64,000 nt of DNA from Woeseiaceae bacterium (GTDB lineage: Bacteria > Pseudomonadota > Gammaproteobacteria > Steroidobacterales > Woeseiaceae): positions 1 to 64,000 of the forward strand of contig JASJBE010000002.1 in the NCBI GenBank assembly GCA_030066655.1. The letters are read 5' to 3'. Below, in pieces: positions 55,632-63,811 of this stretch. A program made the translations under genes and the position numbers. Under the pieces are notes generated by a model that saw only the letters and a program-made list of their open reading frames with translations, had not been told where the DNA came from and did not search any database. Numbering within the stretch: the first letter of the stretch is position 1; each line of letters begins with the position of its first letter.

Positions 55632-55660
55632 TTGACTTACGTCGGTATTTTACGGCTAAT
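55632..55660 (+). promoter_or_regulatory. promoter for the diguanylate cyclase gene
   Basis: TTGACT, 17 bases, GCTAAT. It would give a leader of about 160 bases that contains a strong hairpin (55669-55690, TGCCCCC / GGGGGGCA). Confidence 0.5.
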
Positions 55661-55744
55661 CGGAAGCCTGCCCCCGTGTTAAGGGGGGCAACAGTCAGTC
55701 AAAGAGTAGTTCCTGAACCGGAATTCTGTGTCCCAGTCGTTATT

Positions 55745-55759
55745 ATTTGTCACACAAAT
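55745..55759. promoter_or_regulatory. 15-bp perfect palindrome, candidate operator
   Basis: ATTTGT-CAC-ACAAAT is a perfect inverted repeat 66 bases before the diguanylate cyclase start. It resembles a dimeric regulator site. The regulator is not identified; it is not a CRP or FNR consensus. Confidence 0.4.
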
Positions 55760-55824
55760 TCGCCAAACTCCCAGCAATTTCAAGGCCGAGGCCGTTGGGG
55801 AGGTTCTCGGCGTGACCCCACGAG

Positions 55825-56799
55825 GTGTCAGTGGTTCAGGTTATATCCATCAATTCGGACTACAAGCGCTCGCTGCTGGAGGGACTCGAGCTCTTTACCG
55901 GGGTCGAACCCGATGATGTCGCCGACCTGTTGCAGGCCTGTGACCGGCGAGACCTCGCCGCCGGAGAGCTGCTGCTGTCGCCGGGCACACCGAATGAGCA
56001 TGTGTATATCGTCCTGGCCGGCGCACTCAACGTGCACGTCGGATCTCCGTCGGCGGTGCCACTGACGACCATGGAAGCCGGCGCCTGTGTCGGCGAAATG
56101 TCGATCATCGAGAGCCGTGATCCATCCGCCTTCGTCATCGCCAGCGAGTCGACCCACCTGTTGGTCATTCATCAAACCCTGCTCTGGGAGATGGTTCACG
56201 CGTCGCATGAGTTCGCCAAGAACCTGCTGGTCGTCATGTCCGAACGCATCCGCAGCCACAACCGCGTCATCGCGGACAGCTACGGCGAGCTGCGCAAGGT
56301 CGAGCAGCAGGCAACGCAGGACGCCCTGACCGGGCTCGGCAATCGACACTCGATGCAGGCGGTCTTCCCGACCGAGATCAGTCGCTGCCTGCAGGAGGGC
56401 GAGACGGTCTCACTGATCATGATCGACGTCGACGACTTCAAGAACTTTAACGACAAGTTCGGCCACATCGCCGGCGACCGGGCCTTGAAGGCCGTGGCCG
56501 CTGTCCTGGAGCAGAAATTCCGACCCTCGGACATCATCGTGCGCTATGGCGGCGACGAGTTCGCCGTGCTGCTGCCGCGAGTTGGACTGGCGGACGCAAC
56601 AGAGGTTGCGGAGCGCGTACGTTTGACGGTCAGCGGCACGACGGCCGACGGCAGCGATTCCCTGATCCAGGTCCCCGTTCGAATCTCGATGGGCATCGCC
56701 GAGATCTATGAGAACGGCGGCCTGGACTCGCTGATTCAGGACGCCGACGCGGCCCTGTATCGCGCCAAGCGCGCAGGACGCAATACGATTTCGAGCTGA
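55825..56799 (+). CDS. cyclic-nucleotide-binding-domain diguanylate cyclase
   Basis: 324 residues. The N-terminal cNMP-binding-like domain (about 20-135; ELLLSPGTPNEHVYIVLAGA, GACVGEMSIIESRDPSAFV) is joined by a short coiled linker to a GGDEF domain (about 170-320). The active site is RYGGDEFAVLL and the inhibitory I-site RPSD lies exactly five residues before it, so the enzyme should make c-di-GMP and be feedback-inhibited. The ligand pocket of the first domain lacks a clear R-A-A motif, so it may not bind cAMP. The start is GTG at 55825. Confidence 0.88.
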   Translation: MSVVQVISINSDYKRSLLEGLELFTGVEPDDVADLLQACDRRDLAAGELLLSPGTPNEHVYIVLAGALNVHVGSPSAVPLTTMEAGACVGEMSIIESRDPSAFVIASESTHLLVIHQTLLWEMVHASHEFAKNLLVVMSERIRSHNRVIADSYGELRKVEQQATQDALTGLGNRHSMQAVFPTEISRCLQEGETVSLIMIDVDDFKNFNDKFGHIAGDRALKAVAAVLEQKFRPSDIIVRYGGDEFAVLLPRVGLADATEVAERVRLTVSGTTADGSDSLIQVPVRISMGIAEIYENGGLDSLIQDADAALYRAKRAGRNTISS

Positions 56800-56829
56800 A
56801 GCCGGCGCACTGCGTCGCAGCGATCCTGG

Positions 56830-57678
56830 CTATATCGTAACGACGACGTTATCGAGCAGCCGCGTCTCGCCCATCATCGCGGCCGCGAGTACGACGATCT
56901 CGTCACAATCCCTGTCGGGCGTCTGCATGTTTTCTGCGCGCCGAACGGCCACGTAGTCGACATCGAAACCGGCCTCTCCCAGGCGCGATCGCCCCTCCTC
57001 CTCCAGCGCGGCATAGTCCTGCTGACCGTCCTGAACCTCACTCGCAATGTCCGACAGGATGGCGTAGAGCTCGGGCGCGGCCGCCCTTTCTTCGTCGCTC
57101 AAGAATTGGTTTCGCGAACTCATAGCCAATCCATCGTCTTCCCGGATCGTCGGAGCCGTAATGATGCGGGTCGGGAAATTCAGGTCCTCCGCCATACGTC
57201 GGATGATCAGCTGTTCCTGGAAGTCTTTCTGGCCAAACACAGCGACGTCTGGCTGCACGAGGGCGAACAGTCGCGCGACAACGCCGGTCACCCCGTCGAA
57301 GTAACCCGGGTGACGCGCGCCGCAGAAGTCGTCTTTAAGGCTGGGGACGATGACCCTCGCCGCATCGTCGAGACCGTACGGATAGATACCGTCGAGCTGC
57401 GGCGCAAACACGGCGTCCACGTTCATTTTCCTGAGCCGGAGGCAGTCCTTTTCCAGGCTGCGGGGATACGATTCGAAATGCTCGACGCGATCGAACTGCG
57501 TCGGATTCACAAAGATGGACACGATCACTCTCTCGGCATGCTCGCGCGCCAACTCGACGAGACTCAGGTGACCGGCATGCAGGTTGCCCATGGTCGGGAC
57601 CAGGGCAACGTGATCGCTGTGGTGTAACCAGTCTTCGATCAGTTCATGCAGCTCGTCTTTTTCTTCAATAACGTCCAT
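56830..57678 (-). CDS. panC: pantothenate synthetase
   Basis: ATP-dependent condensation of pantoate with beta-alanine. 282 residues. The HxGH-type motif region VPTMGNLHAGHLSLVELA and FGQKDFQEQLIIRRMAEDL are present, and RNQFLSDEERAAA matches the KMSKS-equivalent loop. Usually adjacent to panB; here the upstream neighbour is a deoxynucleoside kinase. Confidence 0.96.
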   Translation of the reverse strand: MDVIEEKDELHELIEDWLHHSDHVALVPTMGNLHAGHLSLVELAREHAERVIVSIFVNPTQFDRVEHFESYPRSLEKDCLRLRKMNVDAVFAPQLDGIYPYGLDDAARVIVPSLKDDFCGARHPGYFDGVTGVVARLFALVQPDVAVFGQKDFQEQLIIRRMAEDLNFPTRIITAPTIREDDGLAMSSRNQFLSDEERAAAPELYAILSDIASEVQDGQQDYAALEEEGRSRLGEAGFDVDYVAVRRAENMQTPDRDCDEIVVLAAAMMGETRLLDNVVVTI

Positions 57679-57771
57679 TCAGGGTCCTTGGTGGCGCAGG
57701 CCTCTAAGTGTCTGGGTTTAGCCGAACCGGGATTGTGATCGTCTTCGCGAAAAGTGGTTCGAGTATCGGGA

Positions 57772-58446
57772 TCAGGCGAATGCAGCGGAGACAGGGTTGA
57801 AGAAGTGCCGTCCGCCGGTTGTCTTTTCTATCTGCTCAAACAGTCGCTCAAAGTCCGCGCTATTGTTAACGGGATCGATCTGTGTCGCATTGACGATCAG
57901 CAGCGGACCATCGTCATACGCGTGGAAGTAACGCGCGTAAGCATCAGCGAGTCGCTCGAGATAACGTCGATTGAGCCCCCGCTCAAAGTCGCGGCCGCGA
58001 CCGGCAATGCGCTCGAGCAGGGTATCGACGGACGCCTGCAGGTAGATGACAAGGTCGGGCACCGGTGGTTCGACGGCCAGCTTTGCTGCAATCTGTTCGT
58101 AGAGCATCAGCTCATCGTTATCGAGGTTGAGTTCGGCGAACAGCCGGTCTTTAGCGTAGAGGTAGTCGGCAACGCGAACGCTTGCGAACAGGTCAGGTTG
58201 TCGCAAGGCTTCGATCTGTCGCGCGCGCGAGAACAGGAAGAACATCTGCGCCGGCAAGGCAGCACTTTTGCCTTCGATGTAGAAGCGCTCGAGAAATGGA
58301 TTTTCCTTGTCTTCCTCCAGCACGAGGTCGGCGGACAGAGTTTCGGCGAGACGCCTGGCCAGCGCCGTCTTGCCGACGCCGATGGGGCCCTCGACCACGA
58401 TGTACCTCGACGTCTTGCTTCTGCTGATCGGCTGAACAGACACCAT
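57772..58446 (-). CDS. deoxynucleoside kinase (dAdo/dCyd kinase family)
   Basis: P-loop kinase of the deoxyadenosine/deoxycytidine kinase family that salvages deoxynucleosides. 224 residues. Visible are the P-loop EGPIGVGKTALARRLAE, the EDKENPFLERFY substrate loop, and the D-R-L-F lid-type region (AKDRLFAELNL, GRGRDFERGLNRRYL). The exact base specificity cannot be read. It is 7 bases after folK and 93 bases before panC. Confidence 0.85.
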   Translation of the reverse strand: MVSVQPISRSKTSRYIVVEGPIGVGKTALARRLAETLSADLVLEEDKENPFLERFYIEGKSAALPAQMFFLFSRARQIEALRQPDLFASVRVADYLYAKDRLFAELNLDNDELMLYEQIAAKLAVEPPVPDLVIYLQASVDTLLERIAGRGRDFERGLNRRYLERLADAYARYFHAYDDGPLLIVNATQIDPVNNSADFERLFEQIEKTTGGRHFFNPVSAAFA

Positions 58447-58453
58447 GAAACCC

Positions 58454-58951
58454 TTAAGCGATTCGCTCTATCTGCGGTTCGCAGTAGTTGATCGCAATTG
58501 AAGACAGTGGCCCCAGGCCGGGAACGTCCAGGTCCGGCGCGATTTCACTGAGTGGCAACAATACAAAATTCCGCTCGGCAATGCCCGGGTGAGGTACATC
58601 GAGACCCGGCTCCGAGATCTGACAGCTGCCGTAGACAAGCAGGTCGAGATCGATGACCCGTGGTCCCCACCGCTCGCCATCACGTTCGCGGCCGTGGGCG
58701 CGCTCGACGCCCTGCAACGCCTCGAGCAACGCGCGCGGCGACAGCGTCGTCTTAAGGTGCGCGGCCGCGTTGATGAAGTCGGGTTGTTCGACGCCGCCGA
58801 AAGGCGTCGAGCGATACAGTGACGAGCGTGCGAGCAGTCGCGCGCCCGGCAACTCGGACAGCCTGTCGATCGCCGACTCGACCTGTCGTGACGGGTAGGC
58901 GAGATTGCTGCCAATGCCGACAAAGGCATTGACGCTATCGCCATCCATCAA
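58454..58951 (-). CDS. folK: 6-hydroxymethyl-7,8-dihydropterin pyrophosphokinase
   Basis: Transfers pyrophosphate to the pterin in folate synthesis. 165 residues with the family motifs VGIGSNLAYPSRQVESAI, SLYRSTPFGG and PRVIDLDLLVYG. The start overlaps the pcnB stop by 4 bases. A second methionine (residue 2) is equally possible. Confidence 0.96.
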   Translation of the reverse strand: MMDGDSVNAFVGIGSNLAYPSRQVESAIDRLSELPGARLLARSSLYRSTPFGGVEQPDFINAAAHLKTTLSPRALLEALQGVERAHGRERDGERWGPRVIDLDLLVYGSCQISEPGLDVPHPGIAERNFVLLPLSEIAPDLDVPGLGPLSSIAINYCEPQIERIA

Positions 58952-60315
58952 GATGACCCGGCCGCGCGTTTCCCACGCCGCCTGCGCCTGCGCCTGCGGC
59001 CGTGCTGCGGCGGCTTCTTCAGCACCTGCAACTTGGTGGCGCGTTCGGAGGAAGACAGGTTCTGAATGTCGGTCCAGAAATCCGCAAGCTCGGGATCGAA
59101 CTGCCCCACTTCGGACCTCAGCACCATGAAGTCATACGCCGCACGGAAGCGCCGATGGTCGAGCAGCTTCAACGCCCGCTTGCCTCGCGTAATCTCGAAC
59201 CGCGGTTGCAGGGCGAGCATTTCCCGCATCGGGATGGTGAAGCGTTTCGGGATGGAAATGCGCTTCTGCTGCGCGCCAACCAGTTCATAGGCCGCAAGGC
59301 TTAAAGCCTGCGCCTCCGACATGTGCTCCTTTTCCCGATGCTCCGCGGCCAGGCGCAGGCTCGGCTGCCAGAAGAAGACACCCAGCAGGAACATCGGAGT
59401 TATCGACTTGCCGCTGGCAACCCGCCTGTCGGTATTCTTCAGCGCCGCGAGAATGAACTGCTCGTAGTCCGGATTCTGTTCGAGCTCCTGCGCCGTTGCC
59501 GGGAACATCTCTGCAAACAGGCCGAACTCCGAAAGCAGCCGATAGGTCTTTTCAGCGTAGCCCGACTGGAACAGCTTCATAAACTCGTCGAACAACCTTG
59601 CGGCCGGCACATTGGTCAACAGTCCCACGTGCTCGTGCATCGCCTGCTGCACGTCGTCGGCGATGGTGAAATCGAGCTTCGCCGCGAACCGAACCGCACG
59701 TAACATGCGCACAGGATCCTCGCGCATCCTTTGCCCCGCCTCACCGATCAGCGCGATCTTGCGTTCATCGATATCCTGGCAGCCACCGACGTAGTCCCAA
59801 ATGCTGAAGTCGGCAATGTTGTAGTACAGCGCGTTGCAGGTGAAGTCACGACGCCAGACATCTTCCTCGATGGTTCCGTAGACGTTATCGCGAATGATAC
59901 GTCCATGGTCATCATGCTCGACATCGTCGTGCTTCGAAATCGCGGCGGCACGGAACGTCGCGACTTCGATGATCTCGCGACCGAAACGAACGTGCGCCAG
60001 GCGGAACCGACGGCCGATCAGGCGCGCGTTGCTGAACAGCGACCGAACTTCATCGGGCGTCGCGTCGGTTGCCACGTCAAAATCTTTCGGGTGCAGGCCC
60101 ACGAGCGCGTCTCGAACGCAACCACCGACAAGAAAGGCCTTGTAACCGGCCTTGTGCAACCGGTAGAGGACCTTCAGAGCACTGTCGGAGATGTCTTTGC
60201 GAGATACGTTGTGGGCGGCGCGCGAGATTATCTGCGGCGCGGAATTGTCGGCCGGAGCGTCGTTTGTCAAAGGAATGATCGATTGTGCATACGGGCCCAA
60301 TGATAACAGCGCCAA
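58948..60315 (-). CDS. pcnB: poly(A) polymerase I
   Basis: Adds poly(A) tails to RNA 3' ends and so promotes decay. 455 residues. The nucleotidyltransferase motif FLVGGCVRDALVG followed by PKDFDVATDA with its paired aspartates is diagnostic, followed by the RNA-binding helical region. The C-terminus is a run of arginines (GRRRRRRRRGKR), as in E. coli PcnB. First gene of pcnB-folK-dNK-panC, divergent from tRNA-Glu. Confidence 0.96.
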   Translation of the reverse strand: MALLSLGPYAQSIIPLTNDAPADNSAPQIISRAAHNVSRKDISDSALKVLYRLHKAGYKAFLVGGCVRDALVGLHPKDFDVATDATPDEVRSLFSNARLIGRRFRLAHVRFGREIIEVATFRAAAISKHDDVEHDDHGRIIRDNVYGTIEEDVWRRDFTCNALYYNIADFSIWDYVGGCQDIDERKIALIGEAGQRMREDPVRMLRAVRFAAKLDFTIADDVQQAMHEHVGLLTNVPAARLFDEFMKLFQSGYAEKTYRLLSEFGLFAEMFPATAQELEQNPDYEQFILAALKNTDRRVASGKSITPMFLLGVFFWQPSLRLAAEHREKEHMSEAQALSLAAYELVGAQQKRISIPKRFTIPMREMLALQPRFEITRGKRALKLLDHRRFRAAYDFMVLRSEVGQFDPELADFWTDIQNLSSSERATKLQVLKKPPQHGRRRRRRRRGKRAAGSS

Positions 60316-60365
60316 ACCAATGCGACAGACTCAATTGCGAAAGTACGCCGGGACCCGGCAAACAC

Positions 60366-60393
60366 TTGAGAATACCGAAAATGCCCGTATACT
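60366..60393 (+). promoter_or_regulatory. promoter of tRNA-Glu
   Basis: TTGAGA, 16 bases, TATACT, followed by the GC-rich discriminator CTCGCTCCCC. The tRNA starts about 30 bases downstream. Confidence 0.7.
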
Positions 60394-60424
60394 CTCGCTC
60401 CCCGCTCAGAACGAGCGGCACTAC

Positions 60425-60500
60425 GCTCCCTTCGTCTAGTGGTTCAGGACGCCGCCCTCTCACGGCGGTAACACCGGTTCGAATCCGGTAGGGAGTGCCA
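60425..60500 (+). tRNA. tRNA-Glu (anticodon CTC)
   Basis: 76 nt with encoded CCA. The acceptor GCTCCCT pairs with AGGGAGT (first pair G-U). The anticodon stem CCGCC / GGCGG encloses CTCTCAC, giving anticodon CTC (codon GAG), where E. coli has TTC. T arm ACCGG-TTCGAAT-CCGGT. It is followed by a terminator and a tandem repeat. Confidence 0.95.
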
Positions 60501-60509
60501 GATTCGATC

Positions 60510-60535
60510 AAGGGCTCGCTTTTAAGCGGGCCCTT
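60510..60535 (+). terminator. terminator-like hairpin after tRNA-Glu
   Basis: AAGGGCTCGCTT pairs with AAGCGGGCCCTT (one T-G), 10 bases after the tRNA CCA. The following sequence (GTGCTTTGGG) is only weakly U-rich, so termination may be inefficient. Confidence 0.6.
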
Positions 60536-60579
60536 GTGCTTTGGGATCTCCTCACGAGCCCGGATTCGAAACGGTCAGG

Positions 60580-60857
60580 GTTCGACAAAACGCGAAAGCG
60601 TTTTGGGCGCCGAAGGCGGGCCAACGGCCCGAGAACCGGCCAAAGCCGGTTCGAGCCAATCCCCGGTAGCGCACATGCGTCCACCCCCGACGACCGATAG
60701 TACTCCCCACCGTTCGACAAAACGCGAAAGCGTTTTGGGCGCCGAAGGCGGGCCAACGGCCCGAGAACCGGCCAAAGGCGATTCGAGCCAATCCCCGGTA
60801 GCGCGCATCCGGCCACCTCCGACGACCGAAAGTAGCCCCCAGTTCGACAAAGCCGAC
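60580..60857 (+). repeat. 132-bp tandem repeat of consecutive hairpins after tRNA-Glu
   Basis: Two units start at 60580 and 60712, and a short third remnant at 60842. In unit 1 four hairpins follow each other: AAAACGC-GAAA-GCGTTTT, CGCC-GAA-GGCG (overlapping the next by three bases), GGGCC-AAC-GGCCC and AACCGGC-CAAA-GCCGGTT. Unit 2 keeps the first three but has lost the fourth (GGCGATT for GCCGGTT). Each unit also contains GGTTCGA or GATTCGA followed by CCGGTAG, faintly like the tRNA-Glu T arm and acceptor. Open frames here appear to be by-products of the GC-rich repeats. Confidence 0.85.
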
Positions 60858-61145
60858 AAGGCCTAACCCCCCCAAAAACCTACCCCAACAGCCACTGACC
60901 CACCATTAAGAAGCCATCGACCTCAGTCGCGAACCCAGCCTCTCTCGAAAAACCACCAAAAAGAGCCCGATAACGAACAAATACGGTATAAAAGAGAGCA
61001 ATAGAGTCACTTATGGTCTATACAAAACACAAACACGCGAGATAGATAGATTCCGATACTATATTGTCCGTGTGTAAAATGTATATTAGTTCCGCAAGCG
61101 GTTCTATTAGGTGATCCTTTACACCAACAAGCAAAAGGTCGGGCG
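60858..61145. other. gene-free AT-rich stretch
   Basis: No gene is seen. From about 60940 the sequence is clearly richer in A and T than its surroundings. A weak promoter (TTCCGA, 18 bases, TAAAAT at 61051-61080) could serve the next gene. The open frame on the minus strand overlaps that gene and lacks any recognisable features. Confidence 0.4.
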
Positions 61146-61571
61146 GTGATTTTCAATTTCCGCAAGTGGTTCTCCAGCAAAGCTGCCGCGGACGGCGAGC
61201 AGCAGCTGCCCGACGCTATCCACATCAAGATCGTCGACGGCGTAGTGATCGCTACCTACCTGGAGCCCGCGAGCGCCGAAGAAACGCGGCAGGTCATTCG
61301 CTACCTGGCCAGTACGGGCAATTATCGTCGACGGGTCTGGGACCTGAGCCAGATCGATTTCCCGTTCACGATGGATGAGCTTCGCGAGCTGGCCTACTAC
61401 GGCAGAGAGGTGATGGGCGAAGCGAGTCGTATCGCGTTCGTCGTCAAGGACACCGTCGGCTATGGATCACTGCGTGCGTTCTCGACCTACCGCGAAGGCG
61501 GCAATAACGCAAAGACTTCTGTATTCAGAAGCCTCGACGAAGCGATGCAGTGGGTGCAGGAATCAGACTGA
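61146..61571 (+). CDS. SpoIIAA/STAS-like small protein
   Basis: 141 residues, soluble, GTG start. The pattern VVIATYLEPASAEETRQVI, VWDLSQIDFPFTMDEL, RIAFVVKDTVGYGSLRAFSTY and SLDEAMQWV resembles SpoIIAA-like (STAS-related) domains found in stand-alone bacterial proteins. Function unknown. It is the first of two small same-strand genes. Confidence 0.6.
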   Translation: MIFNFRKWFSSKAAADGEQQLPDAIHIKIVDGVVIATYLEPASAEETRQVIRYLASTGNYRRRVWDLSQIDFPFTMDELRELAYYGREVMGEASRIAFVVKDTVGYGSLRAFSTYREGGNNAKTSVFRSLDEAMQWVQESD

Positions 61572-61621
61572 CTCCGCGTTTTTGTCCGACAAATCCCGCC
61601 GCTCCCGATTAAACTGCCGCG

Positions 61622-62131
61622 ATGCGACGACTGATGAAGTTTCTGCACACGACGGGCTCGTTCGGGCTGGTCGGAGGCATGGTGTCGTTCATGGTCCTGC
61701 TCAACGCCGCGCCGGACATCGGCACGCCGGAGTACGCGAGCCTGCGCGCCGGTCTCGACCTGCTGTCGAGCTGGCTGATACTGCCTTCGATGGCGTTGGT
61801 GCTGTTGAGCGGAATCCTCGCGATGGCGATTCACTTTCCGTTTCAGAACGCTGGCTGGGTCTGGCTGAAGGCGGTCACCGGTATCCTGTTCTTCGAAGCA
61901 ACGCTGGCGTCGTTTGACGCCCCGGCCGCGCGCGCCGCTGTAGCGACGCAAATGGCTCTCGCCGGCGAGATCTCACAGACGGAGCTCGTCGCCCGAATCA
62001 ATGACCGATGGGGCGCCTGGTGGGTGCTGCTGGCGCTGGCGGGCATGAATGTTTACCTGGCGATCTGGCGACCGCGCTTTGTGAAGCCAAGCCGCGAGAA
62101 ATCGGAAGACCAGCAGCGCCGCGTTTCTTGA
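61622..62131 (+). CDS. predicted integral membrane protein (DUF2269-like)
   Basis: 169 residues with four hydrophobic helices. The N-terminal LMKFLHTTGSFGLVGGMVSF, with a helix-borne histidine, recalls DUF2269-type membrane proteins (and other short four-helix redox proteins), but the match is from appearance only. It ends in a charged tail (PSREKSEDQQRR). Fifty bases after the preceding gene, so they may share a transcript. Confidence 0.5.
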   Translation: MRRLMKFLHTTGSFGLVGGMVSFMVLLNAAPDIGTPEYASLRAGLDLLSSWLILPSMALVLLSGILAMAIHFPFQNAGWVWLKAVTGILFFEATLASFDAPAARAAVATQMALAGEISQTELVARINDRWGAWWVLLALAGMNVYLAIWRPRFVKPSREKSEDQQRRVS

Positions 62132-62323
62132 CTGGCTATGGCTCCGACCTATACTCAGGCTCAAGTAGCGAAATCACAATGCTTTATGCAGTGATCGATA
62201 GCGCCGTAAGCCGCACTCATCTCTCCCTTCATACGTTCTGATCGCTTCCAGGTCGCAGGCCCTGCTGGGGGGTCTCGCGCTAATCAACTGCCTTCTCCGG
62301 CAAACCATCAAAAGGACACCAAC

Positions 62324-62752
62324 ATGAGCCAGGCCAAGTCAGGCGACACCGTCAAGATTCACTACACCGGCACCCTCGACGACGGTAGCCAGTTCGATTC
62401 ATCCGCTGGGCGAGATCCGCTCGAGTTTGTGCTTGGCAGCGGCCAGGTGATCCCGGGGTTCGATAACGCGGTCACGGGCATGACGGTCGGCGACAGCAAG
62501 AACGTCAAGATCGAACCGGAAGAGGCGTATGGACCACGGCATGAGCAGCTCATCCAGGAAGTCCCGAGGACAGCGCTGCCTGAGGACATGACCCCGGAAG
62601 TCGGTATGGGTCTACAGAGCCAGACGCCCGACGGCCAGGTCATGCAACTGACGGTAACGGCGGTCGGCGAGACCAGCATTACCGTTGATGCGAATCACCC
62701 GCTGGCCGGCCAGACACTCAGCTTCGCGATCGAGCTCGTCGCGATCCAGTGA
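62324..62752 (+). CDS. FKBP-type peptidyl-prolyl isomerase, SlyD-like
   Basis: Prolyl isomerase and chaperone of 142 residues. KIHYTGTLDDGSQFDSSAGR begins the FKBP half; the inserted flap (VGMGLQSQTPDGQVMQLTV) is typical of SlyD-type proteins. The C-terminal histidine- and cysteine-rich metal-binding tail of E. coli SlyD is missing. AAAGGA lies 9 bases before the ATG. Its TGA abuts the TCA (reverse-strand TGA) of the next gene. Confidence 0.92.
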   Translation: MSQAKSGDTVKIHYTGTLDDGSQFDSSAGRDPLEFVLGSGQVIPGFDNAVTGMTVGDSKNVKIEPEEAYGPRHEQLIQEVPRTALPEDMTPEVGMGLQSQTPDGQVMQLTVTAVGETSITVDANHPLAGQTLSFAIELVAIQ

Positions 62753-63811
62753 TCAGCGCGCGCCCTGGCCAGCCGGTTCAGGGCGCATCTCTACTTCGAA
62801 CAGCGCCTCTAGCAGTCGATTCCACTCGGCGTTCTTGCGGTCCACCCAGACACCCAGCTCGGCGATGCGCGCCTCGAGCGCTTCGACTCTCGGTCCTACC
62901 TCGTTACTGAACGCGACCGCCAGGCGATCCTGTTCCTGCACCGTCGTCCTGTCCCACTTGTAGACGTCGTACAGATGCTTCAGGTGCTCGAAGCTGGCGC
63001 GATCGTTCCCATCACCCCGATTCTGCGCGCGTCGCGCATTCTCCGCCTGGTAGACGAGGTTCTGGCGCCGGTACTCTCGCCACAGGTCATGCACCTTGCT
63101 GATCTCGGCGTACAGATCGACGAAGGCTTCGTCAATGACATCGCTGATGACGAACTCAGTCTCCCTGACCATACGGACACGCTCGACCATCGGGTCATCA
63201 CGCGCGGGCAGGCGAAGAATCGAAATCGTGCCGTCGTCTTCGCGCTCGAGGAAATCGTCAAATGCACGCGGAGCAACAGACTGTGCGTAGCGCAGCACCG
63301 ACACCTCCGAGAGCTTGTCGACGTCGGCCGCCTCGAGGCGACTCGCGTCTGACGCGAGATCGTCGGCGATCCGGTCGAACAGCGCCTGGAAATCGGCGCC
63401 CACCTGGGTGTCCTTGTCGATCGTCGCCTCGTAGACGTGATCTCGCCAGACACCGCCCAGTGCATCGGTAGCGGCAACCTTAAGCCGCAGCGTGAAACCG
63501 TCTGACTGCAGAATGCTCGCCACCACCGACAATTCGGCGTTCTCGTCCGGCTCCGGTACGACACGGACCGTCCTGAACGAACGTGTGTCGATCAGGCTCT
63601 GCCGGAGCTGAAATGGCCACAGCATGGCCTCCACCTCACGGATTCGCGGAAAGATCTCGAGATCGCGATAGACGGACGGGTCGGCAGGAATCGCCGGGTC
63701 GAATACGGCGATCGAGACACTGACTTGCGGTGACTGATGCTGTGACGCCAGAGCCGGCAAGGGAATCAAGACCGCCAGCACGACAGCCACAACTCGACGC
63801 ATGGAACTCAC
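62753..63811 (-). CDS. hypothetical secreted protein
   Basis: 352 residues, not recognised. A signal peptide (MRRVVAVVLAVLIPLPALA) starts at the ATG three codons in (63802) or from the overlapping GTG at 63811. The middle part (about 90-160) has strands and helices with VVASILQSDGFTLRLKVA, reminiscent of ABC-type lipoprotein accessory proteins that compute with TolB-like motifs. The C-terminal third is a long charged coiled coil. The start overlaps the stop of the upstream gene (GTGA), indicating an operon. Confidence 0.6.
   Translation of the reverse strand: MSSMRRVVAVVLAVLIPLPALASQHQSPQVSVSIAVFDPAIPADPSVYRDLEIFPRIREVEAMLWPFQLRQSLIDTRSFRTVRVVPEPDENAELSVVASILQSDGFTLRLKVAATDALGGVWRDHVYEATIDKDTQVGADFQALFDRIADDLASDASRLEAADVDKLSEVSVLRYAQSVAPRAFDDFLEREDDGTISILRLPARDDPMVERVRMVRETEFVISDVIDEAFVDLYAEISKVHDLWREYRRQNLVYQAENARRAQNRGDGNDRASFEHLKHLYDVYKWDRTTVQEQDRLAVAFSNEVGPRVEALEARIAELGVWVDRKNAEWNRLLEALFEVEMRPEPAGQGAR

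Noticed and set aside
55669-55760. c-di-GMP riboswitch before the GGDEF gene
   Set aside because: There is a strong hairpin, but the GEMM-I conserved bases and tetraloop-receptor pattern are not present.
60495-60875. Open frames in the tRNA-Glu repeat region
   Set aside because: They follow the GC-rich repeat unit in several frames at once, have no ribosome binding site and change with each unit.
61007-61228. 73-codon minus-strand frame upstream of the STAS-like gene
   Set aside because: It is largely antisense to that gene's start, with no family features or ribosome binding site.
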